From assembly GCF_002019855.1 (NCBI RefSeq), contig NZ_CM007717.1:3288645-3352644 (forward strand): DNA of 64,000 nt, written 5' to 3'. A program made the translations under genes and the position numbers. Shown here piece after piece: positions 43,055 through 50,427 of the stretch (positions are counted from its first letter, which is position 1; each line of letters starts with the position of its first letter). This DNA is from Streptomyces antibioticus. Lineage in GTDB: Bacteria; Actinomycetota; Actinomycetes; Streptomycetales; Streptomycetaceae. Below the pieces are notes generated by a model, which was given only the letters and a program-made list of their open reading frames with translations, did not search any database and had not been told where the DNA came from.

Positions 43055-44380
43055 ATGCGAGCACGTACCCGAACCGCCCGCCGGGTGGTTGTCCTCGCGG
43101 CCGTCGCGTCGCTGGGCGCCGGGCTGCTGGCCGGCTGTGCCGACGACGGCGGCGACGACTCATCCAACGGGTCGTCCGGCGACGGCAAGGGCAAGACCAC
43201 GATCACGCTGGGGCTTTTCGGTACGTTCGGCTTCAAGGAGGCCGGGCTCTACGCCGAGTACGAGAAGCTCAACCCGAACATCAAGATCGCCGAGAACGTC
43301 ACCGAGCGCAACGAGAACTACTACCCCGCGCTCGTCAACCACCTCACCACCAACAGCGGTCTCCAGGACATCCAGGCCGTCGAGGTCGGCAACATCGCCG
43401 AGGTCGTCGCCACCCAGGCGAACAAGTTCCAGGACCTGTCCAAGGTTTCGGGCGTGAAGAAGAGCGACTGGCTGGACTGGAAGTGGGCGCAGGCCACCAC
43501 CCAGGACGGCAAGACGATCGGTTTCGGCACGGACGTCGGCCCGATGGCCATCTGCTACCGCAAGGACCTCTTCGAGGCCGCCGGACTGCCCACCGACCGC
43601 ACCGAGGTCGGCAAGCTCTGGGCGGGCGACTGGGCCAAGTTCGTCGACGTCGGCGAGCAGTACAAGGCGAAGGCGCCCAAGGGCACCACCTTCGCCGACT
43701 CCCCCGGCGGTCTGCTGAGCGCGATCCTCGGCAGCGAGTCGGAGCGCTTCTACGACTCCTCCGGCAAGGTCATCTACAAGACCAACCCGGCGGTGAAGGC
43801 CGCCTTCGACCTCACCGCGAAGGCCGCCCAGGAGGGCCTGGTGGGCAACCAGACCCAGTTCCAGCCGGCCTGGGACACCACCATCGCCAACAGCAAGTTC
43901 GCCGCGATGGCGTGCCCGCCGTGGATGCTCGGCTACATCAAGGGCAAGTCGAAGCCCGAGTCGGCCGGCAAGTGGGACGTCGCCGTGGCACCCAAGTCCG
44001 CGAACTGGGGCGGCTCCTTCCTCGCCGTGCCCTCCAGCGGCAAGAACGTGAAGGAGGCGGAGAAGCTCGCCGCCTGGCTCACCGCGCCCGCGCAGCAGGC
44101 CAAGCTGTTCAAGGTGCAGGGCTCCTTCCCGAGCGCGCCGGGCACGTACACGCTGCCCGAGGTCACCGGCGCCAAGAACGAGATGACCGGTGACGCCCCG
44201 ATCGGCACGATCTTCGCCGAGGCCGCCAAGGCCGCCCCGGTCCAGGTCATCGGCCCGAAGGACCAGATCATCGGGCAGGGTCTCGCGGACAACGGCGTCA
44301 TCCTCGTGACGAAGGGCAAGTCGCCCGAGGACGCCTGGGAGACGGCCACGAAGACCATCGACAACAACCTGGACAAGTGA
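43055..44380 (+). CDS. cebE: Cellobiose/cellotriose-binding lipoprotein CebE
   Basis: Extracellular solute-binding protein (family 1, CUT1 ABC importer) for cello-oligosaccharides. 441 aa. Lipoprotein signal RRVVVLAAVASLGAGLLAGC with the lipid Cys near residue 29 and an Asp/Ser/Gly-rich tether. Typical core pieces: TITLGLFGTFGFKEAGLYAEYEKLNPNI, FGTDVGPMAICYRKDLFEAAG, and FAAMACPPWMLGYIKG. GGAGG ribosome site 7 nt before ATG 43055. First gene of cebEFG. No ATPase is encoded here; the shared MsiK ATPase is known to serve this transporter in Streptomyces. Confidence 0.94.
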   Translation: MRARTRTARRVVVLAAVASLGAGLLAGCADDGGDDSSNGSSGDGKGKTTITLGLFGTFGFKEAGLYAEYEKLNPNIKIAENVTERNENYYPALVNHLTTNSGLQDIQAVEVGNIAEVVATQANKFQDLSKVSGVKKSDWLDWKWAQATTQDGKTIGFGTDVGPMAICYRKDLFEAAGLPTDRTEVGKLWAGDWAKFVDVGEQYKAKAPKGTTFADSPGGLLSAILGSESERFYDSSGKVIYKTNPAVKAAFDLTAKAAQEGLVGNQTQFQPAWDTTIANSKFAAMACPPWMLGYIKGKSKPESAGKWDVAVAPKSANWGGSFLAVPSSGKNVKEAEKLAAWLTAPAQQAKLFKVQGSFPSAPGTYTLPEVTGAKNEMTGDAPIGTIFAEAAKAAPVQVIGPKDQIIGQGLADNGVILVTKGKSPEDAWETATKTIDNNLDK

Positions 44381-44385
44381 CCCGT

Positions 44386-45393
44386 ATGTCCACCCACGAC
44401 ACCGCCGCGCCCCCCGCCAAGGAGGGGGGCGCGGCCCCGGGCCGCCCGCCCGCGGCACCCGTGGACGCGGAGGCGCGGCGCCGGGCCCGGCTCTCGCGCC
44501 GCTGGCAGCGGGACATCCGCTGGAGCCCGTACGCGTTCGTCTCGCCGTTCTTCCTGCTGTTCCTCGCCTTCGGCCTGTTCCCGCTGATCTACACGGGCTG
44601 GGCGTCGCTGCACCAGGTGGAGATGACGGCCCCCACCGACATGAACTGGGTGGGGCTGCGCAACTACACGCGGATCTTCGACGACGACTTCTTCTGGAAC
44701 GCGGCGCGCAACACGCTGACGATCGGTGTCATCTCGACCGTCCCGCAGTTGCTGATGGCGATGGGCCTCGCGCACATCCTCAACTACCGGCTGCGCGCGT
44801 CGACGTTCTACCGGGTCGCGATGCTCGCGCCGTACGCGACCTCGATCGCCGCCGCCTCGCTCGTCTTCGTCCTGCTCTTCGGCCGTGACTACGGCATGAT
44901 CAACTGGGCGCTGGACGCGGTCGGGGTGAGCCCGGTCGACTGGCAGAACGACAAGTGGCCCTCCCAGATAGCGGTCTCCACGATCATCATCTGGCGCTGG
45001 ACCGGCTACAACGCGCTGATCTACCTGGCGGCGATGCAGGCCATCCCGCAGGATCTGTACGAGTCGGCGGCGCTGGACGGCGCCAGCCGCTGGCAGCAGT
45101 TCTTCCATGTCACGCTGCCGTCGCTGCGTCCGACGATCCTCTTCACGGTCGTCGTCTCGACGATCGGCGCGAGCCAGGTCTTCGGCGAGCCGCTCCTGTT
45201 CGACGCGAACAAGGGCGCCTCGGGCGGCGCGGAGCACCAGTTCCAGACGCTGGGCCTCTACCTGTACGAGCAGGGCTGGATCAACCAGCACCTGGGCCGG
45301 GCCTCGGCGATCGCCTGGACGATGTTCCTGATCCTGATCGTGATCGGCATCGTCAACTACGTCATCTCGCGCCGGCTGCGCGCCAGTAGTTAG
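44386..45393 (+). CDS. cebF: Cellobiose ABC permease CebF
   Basis: CUT1-type permease subunit, 335 aa with six spans; the N-terminal about 45 residues are cytoplasmic and Pro/Arg-rich. The EAA loop is at YESAALDGASRWQQFFHVTLPSLRPTILF (about residue 225-250), where it contacts the ATPase. Two starts compete: ATG 44386, and GTG 44377 that overlaps the cebE stop (GTGA). Neither has a convincing ribosome site; coupling to cebE would favour the overlap. Pairs with CebG in the membrane. Confidence 0.93.
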   Translation: MSTHDTAAPPAKEGGAAPGRPPAAPVDAEARRRARLSRRWQRDIRWSPYAFVSPFFLLFLAFGLFPLIYTGWASLHQVEMTAPTDMNWVGLRNYTRIFDDDFFWNAARNTLTIGVISTVPQLLMAMGLAHILNYRLRASTFYRVAMLAPYATSIAAASLVFVLLFGRDYGMINWALDAVGVSPVDWQNDKWPSQIAVSTIIIWRWTGYNALIYLAAMQAIPQDLYESAALDGASRWQQFFHVTLPSLRPTILFTVVVSTIGASQVFGEPLLFDANKGASGGAEHQFQTLGLYLYEQGWINQHLGRASAIAWTMFLILIVIGIVNYVISRRLRASS

Positions 45394-45404
45394 GAGTACC
45401 GGCC

Positions 45405-46313
45405 GTGACGACGACTTTGACGAAGCCCGAGCCCCACGACGCCGCGCCCACCGCCCCCCGAGTGCGGCGCCCCCGGTCCGCGCGGGCCGGCGGACAGATG
45501 CACGGCGGCCCGATCGCGTACGTGATCCTCGCCGTGTTCACGTTCGGCTCGCTGTTCCCGCTGGTGTGGACCGCGATCGCCGCCTCCCGTGACAACCAGC
45601 GGCTGGCGCAGACCCCGCCGCCGTTCTGGTTCGGCTCCAACCTCTTCAAGAACCTGGACATCGCCTGGAACGACGCCAACCTCGGCAAGGCGTTCGTCAA
45701 CACGACGATCGTGGCCGGGACCTCGGCGGCGACGATCGTCTTCCTGTCGACGATCGCCGGCTTCGCCTTCGCCAAGCTCCGCTTCCGGGGCCGCGGCGCG
45801 ATGATGCTGATCGTGATCGGCACGATGATGGTGCCGCCGCAGCTCAGCATCATCCCGCTGTACATGATGGTGGCGAAGCTGGAGTGGACCGACCAGCTCC
45901 AGGCGGTGATCCTGCCGTCGCTGGTCAGCGCGTTCGGTGTGTTCTTCATGCGGCAGTACCTGATCCAGGCGCTGCCGGACGAGATCATCGAGGCGGCCCG
46001 GGTGGACGGCGCGAGCAGTTGGCGTGTGGTGTGGCACGTGGTGTTCCCCGCGGCGCGCCCGGCGATGGCCGTGCTCGGCATGCTGATGTTCGTCCAGACG
46101 TGGAACGACTTCCTGTGGCCGTTCCTGGTGCTCAGCCAGACCGGCAACCCGACCGTGCAGGTCGCGGTCGCGGGCCTCGGCCGCGGGTACACCCCCGACC
46201 AGTCCCTGATCATGGCGGGCGCGCTGCTGGGCACGCTGCCGCTGCTGCTGGTCTTCGCGATCTTCGGCAAGCAGATCGTGGGCGGCATCATGCAGGGCGC
46301 GGTGAAGGGCTGA
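45405..46313 (+). CDS. cebG: Cellobiose ABC permease CebG
   Basis: Second CUT1 permease subunit, 302 aa, six spans. The EAA motif is DEIIEAARVDGASSWRVVWHVVFPAARPAMAVLGML near residue 190-220; the C-terminus IFGKQIVGGIMQGAVKG is typical of MalG-like subunits. GTG 45405 follows GGAG by about 8 nt, 11 nt after the cebF stop. bglC starts 132 nt downstream with its own CebR box, so it can be transcribed separately. Confidence 0.94.
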   Translation: MTTTLTKPEPHDAAPTAPRVRRPRSARAGGQMHGGPIAYVILAVFTFGSLFPLVWTAIAASRDNQRLAQTPPPFWFGSNLFKNLDIAWNDANLGKAFVNTTIVAGTSAATIVFLSTIAGFAFAKLRFRGRGAMMLIVIGTMMVPPQLSIIPLYMMVAKLEWTDQLQAVILPSLVSAFGVFFMRQYLIQALPDEIIEAARVDGASSWRVVWHVVFPAARPAMAVLGMLMFVQTWNDFLWPFLVLSQTGNPTVQVAVAGLGRGYTPDQSLIMAGALLGTLPLLLVFAIFGKQIVGGIMQGAVKG

Positions 46314-46432
46314 CGCCGCCCGCCGCACGACCCGAGGGGGTCGGGCCATCGTCGCCCCGGCCCCCGTCCCGCACGTCGCACTTCTTCCCCCCAACTCGTC
46401 GGTCGGTCTCGACGGACCTCGACGACCTTCCA

Positions 46433-46446
46433 TGGGAGCGCTTCCA
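46433..46446. promoter_or_regulatory. CebR box on the bglC start
   Basis: TGGGAGCGCTTCCA, one base away from a perfect CebR palindrome. Its last base is the A of the bglC ATG, and its GGGAG is the only Shine-Dalgarno-like sequence there. The operator, ribosome site and start codon therefore share the same 14 bases. Confidence 0.88.
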
Positions 46447-47954
46447 TGACTGAGTCCGCACAGCCGGCCACCCCGGTGACCACGGCTGCCCCGGTGACCA
46501 CGGCCCCGGTGACCACGGTGACCCCGGTGGCACCGGTGACCCCGGTGGCTTTTCCTCCCGCCTTCCTCTGGGGCGCGGCGACCTCCGCGTACCAGATCGA
46601 GGGGGCGGTGCGGGAGGACGGCCGTACGCCCTCCATCTGGGACACCTTCAGCCATACGCCGGGAAAGACGGCCGGCGGCGAGACCGGTGACATCGCTGTC
46701 GACCACTACCACCGCTACCGCGACGACGTGGCGCTGATGGCGGACCTGGGTCTGTCGGCGTACCGCTTCTCGATCTCCTGGTCGCGGGTGCAGCCGACCG
46801 GCCGCGGCCCCGCGGTGCAGGTGGGCCTGGACTTCTACCGCCGTCTGGTGGACGAGCTGCTCGCGAAGGGCATCAAGCCGGCCGTCACCCTCTACCACTG
46901 GGACCTTCCGCAGGAGCTGGAGGACGCGGGCGGCTGGCCGGAGCGGGACACCGCGTACCGGTTCGCCGAGTACGCGCAGATCGTCGGGGAGGCGCTCGGC
47001 GACCGCGTGGAGAACTGGATCACGCTCAACGAGCCCTGGTGCAGCGCCTTCCTCGGCTACGCGTCCGGGGTGCACGCGCCCGGGCGCACCGACCCGGTGG
47101 CCTCCCTGCGCGCCGCCCACCACCTCAACCTCGCCCACGGCCTGGGCACGTCGGCGCTGCGCTCGGTGATGCCGGCCCGCAACACGGTGGCGATCAGCCT
47201 CAACTCGTCGGTGGTGCGCCCCCTTTCGCCGACGCAGGCCGACCTGGCGGCGGTCCGCAAGATCGACGACCTGGCCAACGGGATCTTCCACGGCCCGATC
47301 CTGCGCGGCGCCTACCCCGAGACACTGCTCGCCGCGACCCGGTCCCTGACCGACTGGTCGTACGTCCAGGACGGCGACCTGACCGCGATCCACCAGCCGC
47401 TGGACGCGCTGGGCCTCAACTACTACACCCCGACGCTGGTCTCGGCGGCCGACGAGACGGTACGGGGTCCGCGCACCGACGGTCACGGCGCGAGCGAGCA
47501 CTCGCCCTGGCCGGGCGCGGACGACGTCGCCTTCCACCAGACGCCGGGCGAGCGCACGGAGATGGGCTGGACGATCGACCCGACCGGCCTGCACGACCTG
47601 ATCATGCGCTACACGAAGGACGCGCCGGGCCTGCCGCTCTACATCACCGAGAACGGCGCGGCCTACGACGACAAGCCCGACCCGGACGGCCGCGTCCACG
47701 ACCCGGAGCGCGTCGCCTATCTGCACGGCCACCTCTCCGCGGTGCGGCGCGCGATCGCCGACGGGGCGGACGTACGGGGCTACTTCCTGTGGTCCCTGCT
47801 GGACAACTTCGAGTGGGCGTACGGCTACGAGAAGCGGTTCGGTGCGGTGTACGTCGACTACGCGACCCAGGTCCGCACGCCGAAGTCCAGCGCCCTCTGG
47901 TACGCACGCGCGGCCCGCACCGGCACCCTCCCCGACCCCACCGAGACCGCCTGA
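46446..47954 (+). CDS. bglC: GH1 beta-glucosidase BglC
   Basis: Intracellular beta-glucosidase that hydrolyses imported cellobiose to glucose. 502 aa GH1 barrel: [26 protein letters not shown] with the acid/base Glu near residue 200, [19 protein letters not shown] with the nucleophile Glu near residue 402, and [20 protein letters not shown]. Odd: before the fold there is a 25-residue V-T-T-A-P repeat coded by CCGGTGACC units (46473-46547). No signal peptide, so cytoplasmic. Regulated by a CebR box that overlaps its own start codon. A strong hairpin follows 28 nt after the stop. Confidence 0.94.
   Translation: MTESAQPATPVTTAAPVTTAPVTTVTPVAPVTPVAFPPAFLWGAATSAYQIEGAVREDGRTPSIWDTFSHTPGKTAGGETGDIAVDHYHRYRDDVALMADLGLSAYRFSISWSRVQPTGRGPAVQVGLDFYRRLVDELLAKGIKPAVTLYHWDLPQELEDAGGWPERDTAYRFAEYAQIVGEALGDRVENWITLNEPWCSAFLGYASGVHAPGRTDPVASLRAAHHLNLAHGLGTSALRSVMPARNTVAISLNSSVVRPLSPTQADLAAVRKIDDLANGIFHGPILRGAYPETLLAATRSLTDWSYVQDGDLTAIHQPLDALGLNYYTPTLVSAADETVRGPRTDGHGASEHSPWPGADDVAFHQTPGERTEMGWTIDPTGLHDLIMRYTKDAPGLPLYITENGAAYDDKPDPDGRVHDPERVAYLHGHLSAVRRAIADGADVRGYFLWSLLDNFEWAYGYEKRFGAVYVDYATQVRTPKSSALWYARAARTGTLPDPTETA
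46473..46547 (+). repeat. CCGGTGACC-type repeats in bglC
   Basis: Six imperfect copies of CCGGTGACC(ACGGCC) coding P-V-T-T-A repeats in the N-terminal extension of BglC. Confidence 0.8.
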
Positions 47955-47982
47955 CCCGGCTCCGGGGCAGGGGGATGGGAGG

Positions 47983-48017
47983 GGGGCGCGGCGGACTGTG
48001 GGGGTCTGCCGCGCCCC
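47983..48017. terminator. Strong hairpin after bglC
   Basis: GGGGCGCGGCGGAC pairs with GTCTGCCGCGCCCC over 14 bp (one G-T pair), 7-nt loop, 28 nt past the bglC stop and 16 nt before the stop of the minus-strand relic; probably works both ways. Confidence 0.85.
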
Positions 48018-48033
48018 TTGGGGTTCGGGGTGG

Positions 48034-48222
48034 TCAGTCCTCGGCCAAGGACTTCTCCCAGAGAGCACGGGTCGGCCGCCTCAGGATGTTCTCCTTGTCC
48101 AGCAGCAGGTGGAAGTCACCCGCGTCCGCCCGGGCTGCGAGCCGCGCCAGGGCGAGGGCCCGCTTCTTGCGTTCGACGCCTTCCTGGAGTGCGGCGTTCA
48201 GCTCCTCGTCGATGTCGATCAG
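48034..48222 (-). pseudogene. Remnant of a VapB-like antitoxin
   Basis: About 62 codons reading TLIDIDEEL, then NAALQEGVERKKRALALARLAARADAGDFHLLLDKE. The first part matches the start of Streptomyces VapB antitoxins (TxxDIDEEL) and the second the C-terminal part (NAALREVV...ALARLAxLADxGDFDLLLDK), but the roughly 17-20 residues normally between them (LAEAA...TKKDTV) are missing, as if lost by an in-frame deletion. No ATG, GTG or TTG opens it; the only fitting start is CTG 48222, overlapping the ATPase stop. No PIN-domain toxin lies beside it. Most likely dead, or an odd coupled small protein. Confidence 0.55.
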
Positions 48223-48626
48223 TGTTCTCCCAGTTCGAACCAGGTCGCCTTGCCCCCGGACGGGCCGTGGGTGCAGATGCCCCAGGCGGCGGAGCCGGTG
48301 GAGATCAGGTGCATGCCGCGGCCGTGCTCCTCGTCGGGCGTCGCGGTGCGGAGGGCGGGCAGGCCCGGGGCCTGGTCGTGGACGAGGACACGGAGACGGC
48401 GGTGGGGGTCGGTCCATCCGGCGTGGAGAGTGACGGGGGTGGTGCAGCCCTTGTCGGCACAGGCGTTGATCGCGTTGGTCACGGCCTCCGAGGTGAGGAG
48501 GACGGCGCTGTCGGCGAGTTCGGGCCGCGGGGAGGCGACGAGGAGTGTACGAACGGCCTCCCGGGCGGCGCGGACCCAGACGGGGTGGGGCGGGAAGGTG
48601 AGGGAGACGCGGGGTGGGTCTTCCAT
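48219..48626 (-). CDS. RsbW-like ATP-binding protein (HATPase_c)
   Basis: 135 residues, one GHKL ATPase domain of the anti-sigma-factor kinase type, cytoplasmic. Motifs: LLTSEAVTNAINAC (N box), VLVHDQAPGLP (G1 with Asp), and EEHGRGMHLISTGSAAWG (G2). No other domain is attached. ATG 48626 follows GGAG by 5 nt. It is divergent from a WhiJ-type XRE gene followed by DUF397 genes; this trio (ATPase, XRE/DUF5753, DUF397) recurs many times in Streptomyces genomes, the best known being the whiJ and abaA loci. Partner specificity is unknown. Confidence 0.85.
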   Translation of the reverse strand: MEDPPRVSLTFPPHPVWVRAAREAVRTLLVASPRPELADSAVLLTSEAVTNAINACADKGCTTPVTLHAGWTDPHRRLRVLVHDQAPGLPALRTATPDEEHGRGMHLISTGSAAWGICTHGPSGGKATWFELGEH

Positions 48627-48797
48627 GGGGGCTCCTGTGTCGAGGGGGGGCGACCTGTCGCCGAAAGTAGGGCCACGCGTGGGAGAGTTACAACCGTGTA
48701 CGGCCACTTCCCCCCTCACGGGTGACACCGTCGCAAGCCGGTGGACGCCCGCGCCGAGGTCCCGGCACACTGCGCACCGGCCACAGGGAAGGACCAC

Positions 48798-49679
48798 ATG
48801 CCACCGAGGACGAGCCCCAGCGAGCGCCAGCGGCGTCTGGGCGCGGAGCTGCGCAAACTGCGTGTCCGGGCCGGGATGTCGGGTGACACAGCCGCCGGCC
48901 TGATCGGCGCCGAGCGCACGCGGATCAGTCACATCGAGCGCGGACGCGTCGACGTCCCGCGCAACGGCCTCTACAAGCTGCTCCGCGCCTACCAGTGCCC
49001 CGAGGGCGCGTACTTCGACAGCCTGATGGACATGGCCCACGAGAGCGGACGCGGCTGGTGGAACGGGTTCAGCGACACCATCGGCCCGGCGGGCCGGGAC
49101 CTGGCCGAACTGGAATCCCGCTCGACCGTGCTGCGCACCCACAATCCCCTGGTGATCCCCGGCATGCTTCAGACCAGGGAGTACGCCCGAGCCGTCCTCG
49201 CCGCGACCGAGCCCGATCCTGAACGCGCCGACCGCTACGCGGATTTCCGCCTGGGCCGCCAGCGCGTACTGACCGGCGGCTCACCCGTGACGTACCACGC
49301 GATCATCCACGAAGCGGCGCTCCACACCCGGGTGGGAAGCCCCGAGATCATGCGGAAGCAACTCCTGCGGCTGATGGAGGTGTCCCGGCAGCACCATGTG
49401 ACCGTGCAGATCTACCCGTTCGAGGCAGGCATCTACGCCGCCCACAGCCGGTCGTTCGTCCTCTTCGGCACCGGAGTCCCCGACCTCGACACGGTCTACC
49501 TGGAGCACCCCACGGACTCGCAGTTCCTGTGGGATGGAGTCCAACTGGACGAGTACGCCAAGATGTTCGAGCGGCTCGCGGAGCTGGCGCTGGCACCCGT
49601 GGACCCGGAGTCCTCACCCGAGTCCCATGCGTCACGCGACTCCCTGAGCCTCATCCAGCATGTGATGTACACCCTCTGA
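48798..49679 (+). CDS. WhiJ-type XRE regulator (DUF5753)
   Basis: 293 residues: N-terminal XRE helix-turn-helix (RRLGAELRKLRVRAGMSGDTAAGLIGAERTRISHIERGR, residues about 11-50) and a long C-terminal DUF5753 domain (about 95-275, including LRTHNPLVIPGMLQTREYARAVL, ITYHAIIHEAAL-like PVTYHAIIHEAALHTRVG and VQIYPFEAG). ATG 48798 follows GGGAAGGA by 6 nt. Two DUF397 genes follow in the same direction (12 and 24 nt gaps). In this family the small DUF397 partner is thought to modulate the DNA-binding protein; that is family knowledge, not shown here. Confidence 0.9.
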   Translation: MPPRTSPSERQRRLGAELRKLRVRAGMSGDTAAGLIGAERTRISHIERGRVDVPRNGLYKLLRAYQCPEGAYFDSLMDMAHESGRGWWNGFSDTIGPAGRDLAELESRSTVLRTHNPLVIPGMLQTREYARAVLAATEPDPERADRYADFRLGRQRVLTGGSPVTYHAIIHEAALHTRVGSPEIMRKQLLRLMEVSRQHHVTVQIYPFEAGIYAAHSRSFVLFGTGVPDLDTVYLEHPTDSQFLWDGVQLDEYAKMFERLAELALAPVDPESSPESHASRDSLSLIQHVMYTL

Positions 49680-49691
49680 AAGGACCCGGTC

Positions 49692-49883
49692 GTGCCTCAA
49701 CTCGCCTGGCAGAAGTCATCGTTCAGCACGGGCGGCGAGGGCGAGTGCGTGGAGGTCGCCATATCCGCCCCGTCCCTCATCCACCTCCGCGAGAGCGACC
49801 ACCCCCACGACACGACCACCACCACACCTCGTGCCCTCGCGCTTCTCCTCCACGCGCTCAAGGGCGGCGGTCTCCGGACCTGA
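49692..49883 (+). CDS. DUF397 protein, copy 1
   Basis: 63 residues, whole DUF397 domain: LAWQKSSFSTGGEGECVEVAI at the N-terminus, then LIHLRESDHP and a C-terminal helix. GTG start behind AGGA, 12 nt after the regulator stop. Cytoplasmic partner of the XRE protein by context. Shares most residues with copy 2. Confidence 0.88.
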   Translation: MPQLAWQKSSFSTGGEGECVEVAISAPSLIHLRESDHPHDTTTTTPRALALLLHALKGGGLRT

Positions 49884-49907
49884 ACCACCCTCCGAGAGGA
49901 CCCTCGA

Positions 49908-50099
49908 ATGCCCCGACTCACCTGGCAGAAGTCCTCGTTCAGCGGCGGCGGCAAGGGCAACTGCGTCGAGCTGGCCGCGTCGGGCTCGTCTCTCGTCCAC
50001 CTCCGTGAGAGCGACCACCCCCGCGACACGACCGCCACCACACCCCACGCCCTCGCACACCTCCTCCGCGCGGTCAAGCGCGGCGGCCTCCGGAGCTGA
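49908..50099 (+). CDS. DUF397 protein, copy 2
   Basis: 63 residues, same length as copy 1 and closely similar (LTWQKSSFSGGGKGNCVELAAS, LVHLRESDHP). ATG behind GAGAGGA. The two genes are a recent tandem duplication with a 216-nt period; DNA identity is high along the whole unit, including the ribosome-site region (GAGAGGACCC versus GAAAGGACCC). Confidence 0.88.
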   Translation: MPRLTWQKSSFSGGGKGNCVELAASGSSLVHLRESDHPRDTTATTPHALAHLLRAVKRGGLRS

Positions 50100-50105
50100 C
50101 GGAGG

Positions 50106-50408
50106 TCAGCGTTCCGTCGGGGACTCCTCGCCCGTGATCAGGACCGTGCCGGACGGGGCCGTTGCCGTTCTGGGGGTCAGGGTGAGGGTGATCCGCTGGG
50201 TCTCCGCGTGGCCGTACCGGCCGGAGGCGCCCGCGTCGATCACCCAGAGGCGTACCTTCGCGTCGGCCCCCGCCTCGCGGGTCACCGCGACGGACGCCTC
50301 GATCTCGACCGGGCCGAGTTCGAAGCGGAGCGCCTCGCCCTCGCCGTCCGCCAGGGCCGTGCTCAGTTGGGTTCTCAACTCGCGGATCATGTCGGCGAGT
50401 TCGATCAT
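50106..50408 (-). CDS. Trypco2-domain protein
   Basis: 100 residues. The MIELADMIRELRTQLSTALADGEGEALRFELGPVEIEASVAV opening is the trypsin-co-occurring domain 2, an effector-associated domain that in conflict-system proteins is linked to trypsin-like proteases. It stands alone here with a Ser/Thr-rich short tail. ATG 50408 has a GGGGGAGCA ribosome site. It follows the zinc-finger membrane gene by 19 nt on the same strand, so the two look like one operon. No protease gene is near. Function unknown. Confidence 0.75.
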   Translation of the reverse strand: MIELADMIRELRTQLSTALADGEGEALRFELGPVEIEASVAVTREAGADAKVRLWVIDAGASGRYGHAETQRITLTLTPRTATAPSGTVLITGEESPTER

Positions 50409-50427
50409 TGCTCCCCCTTGTGGCTCG

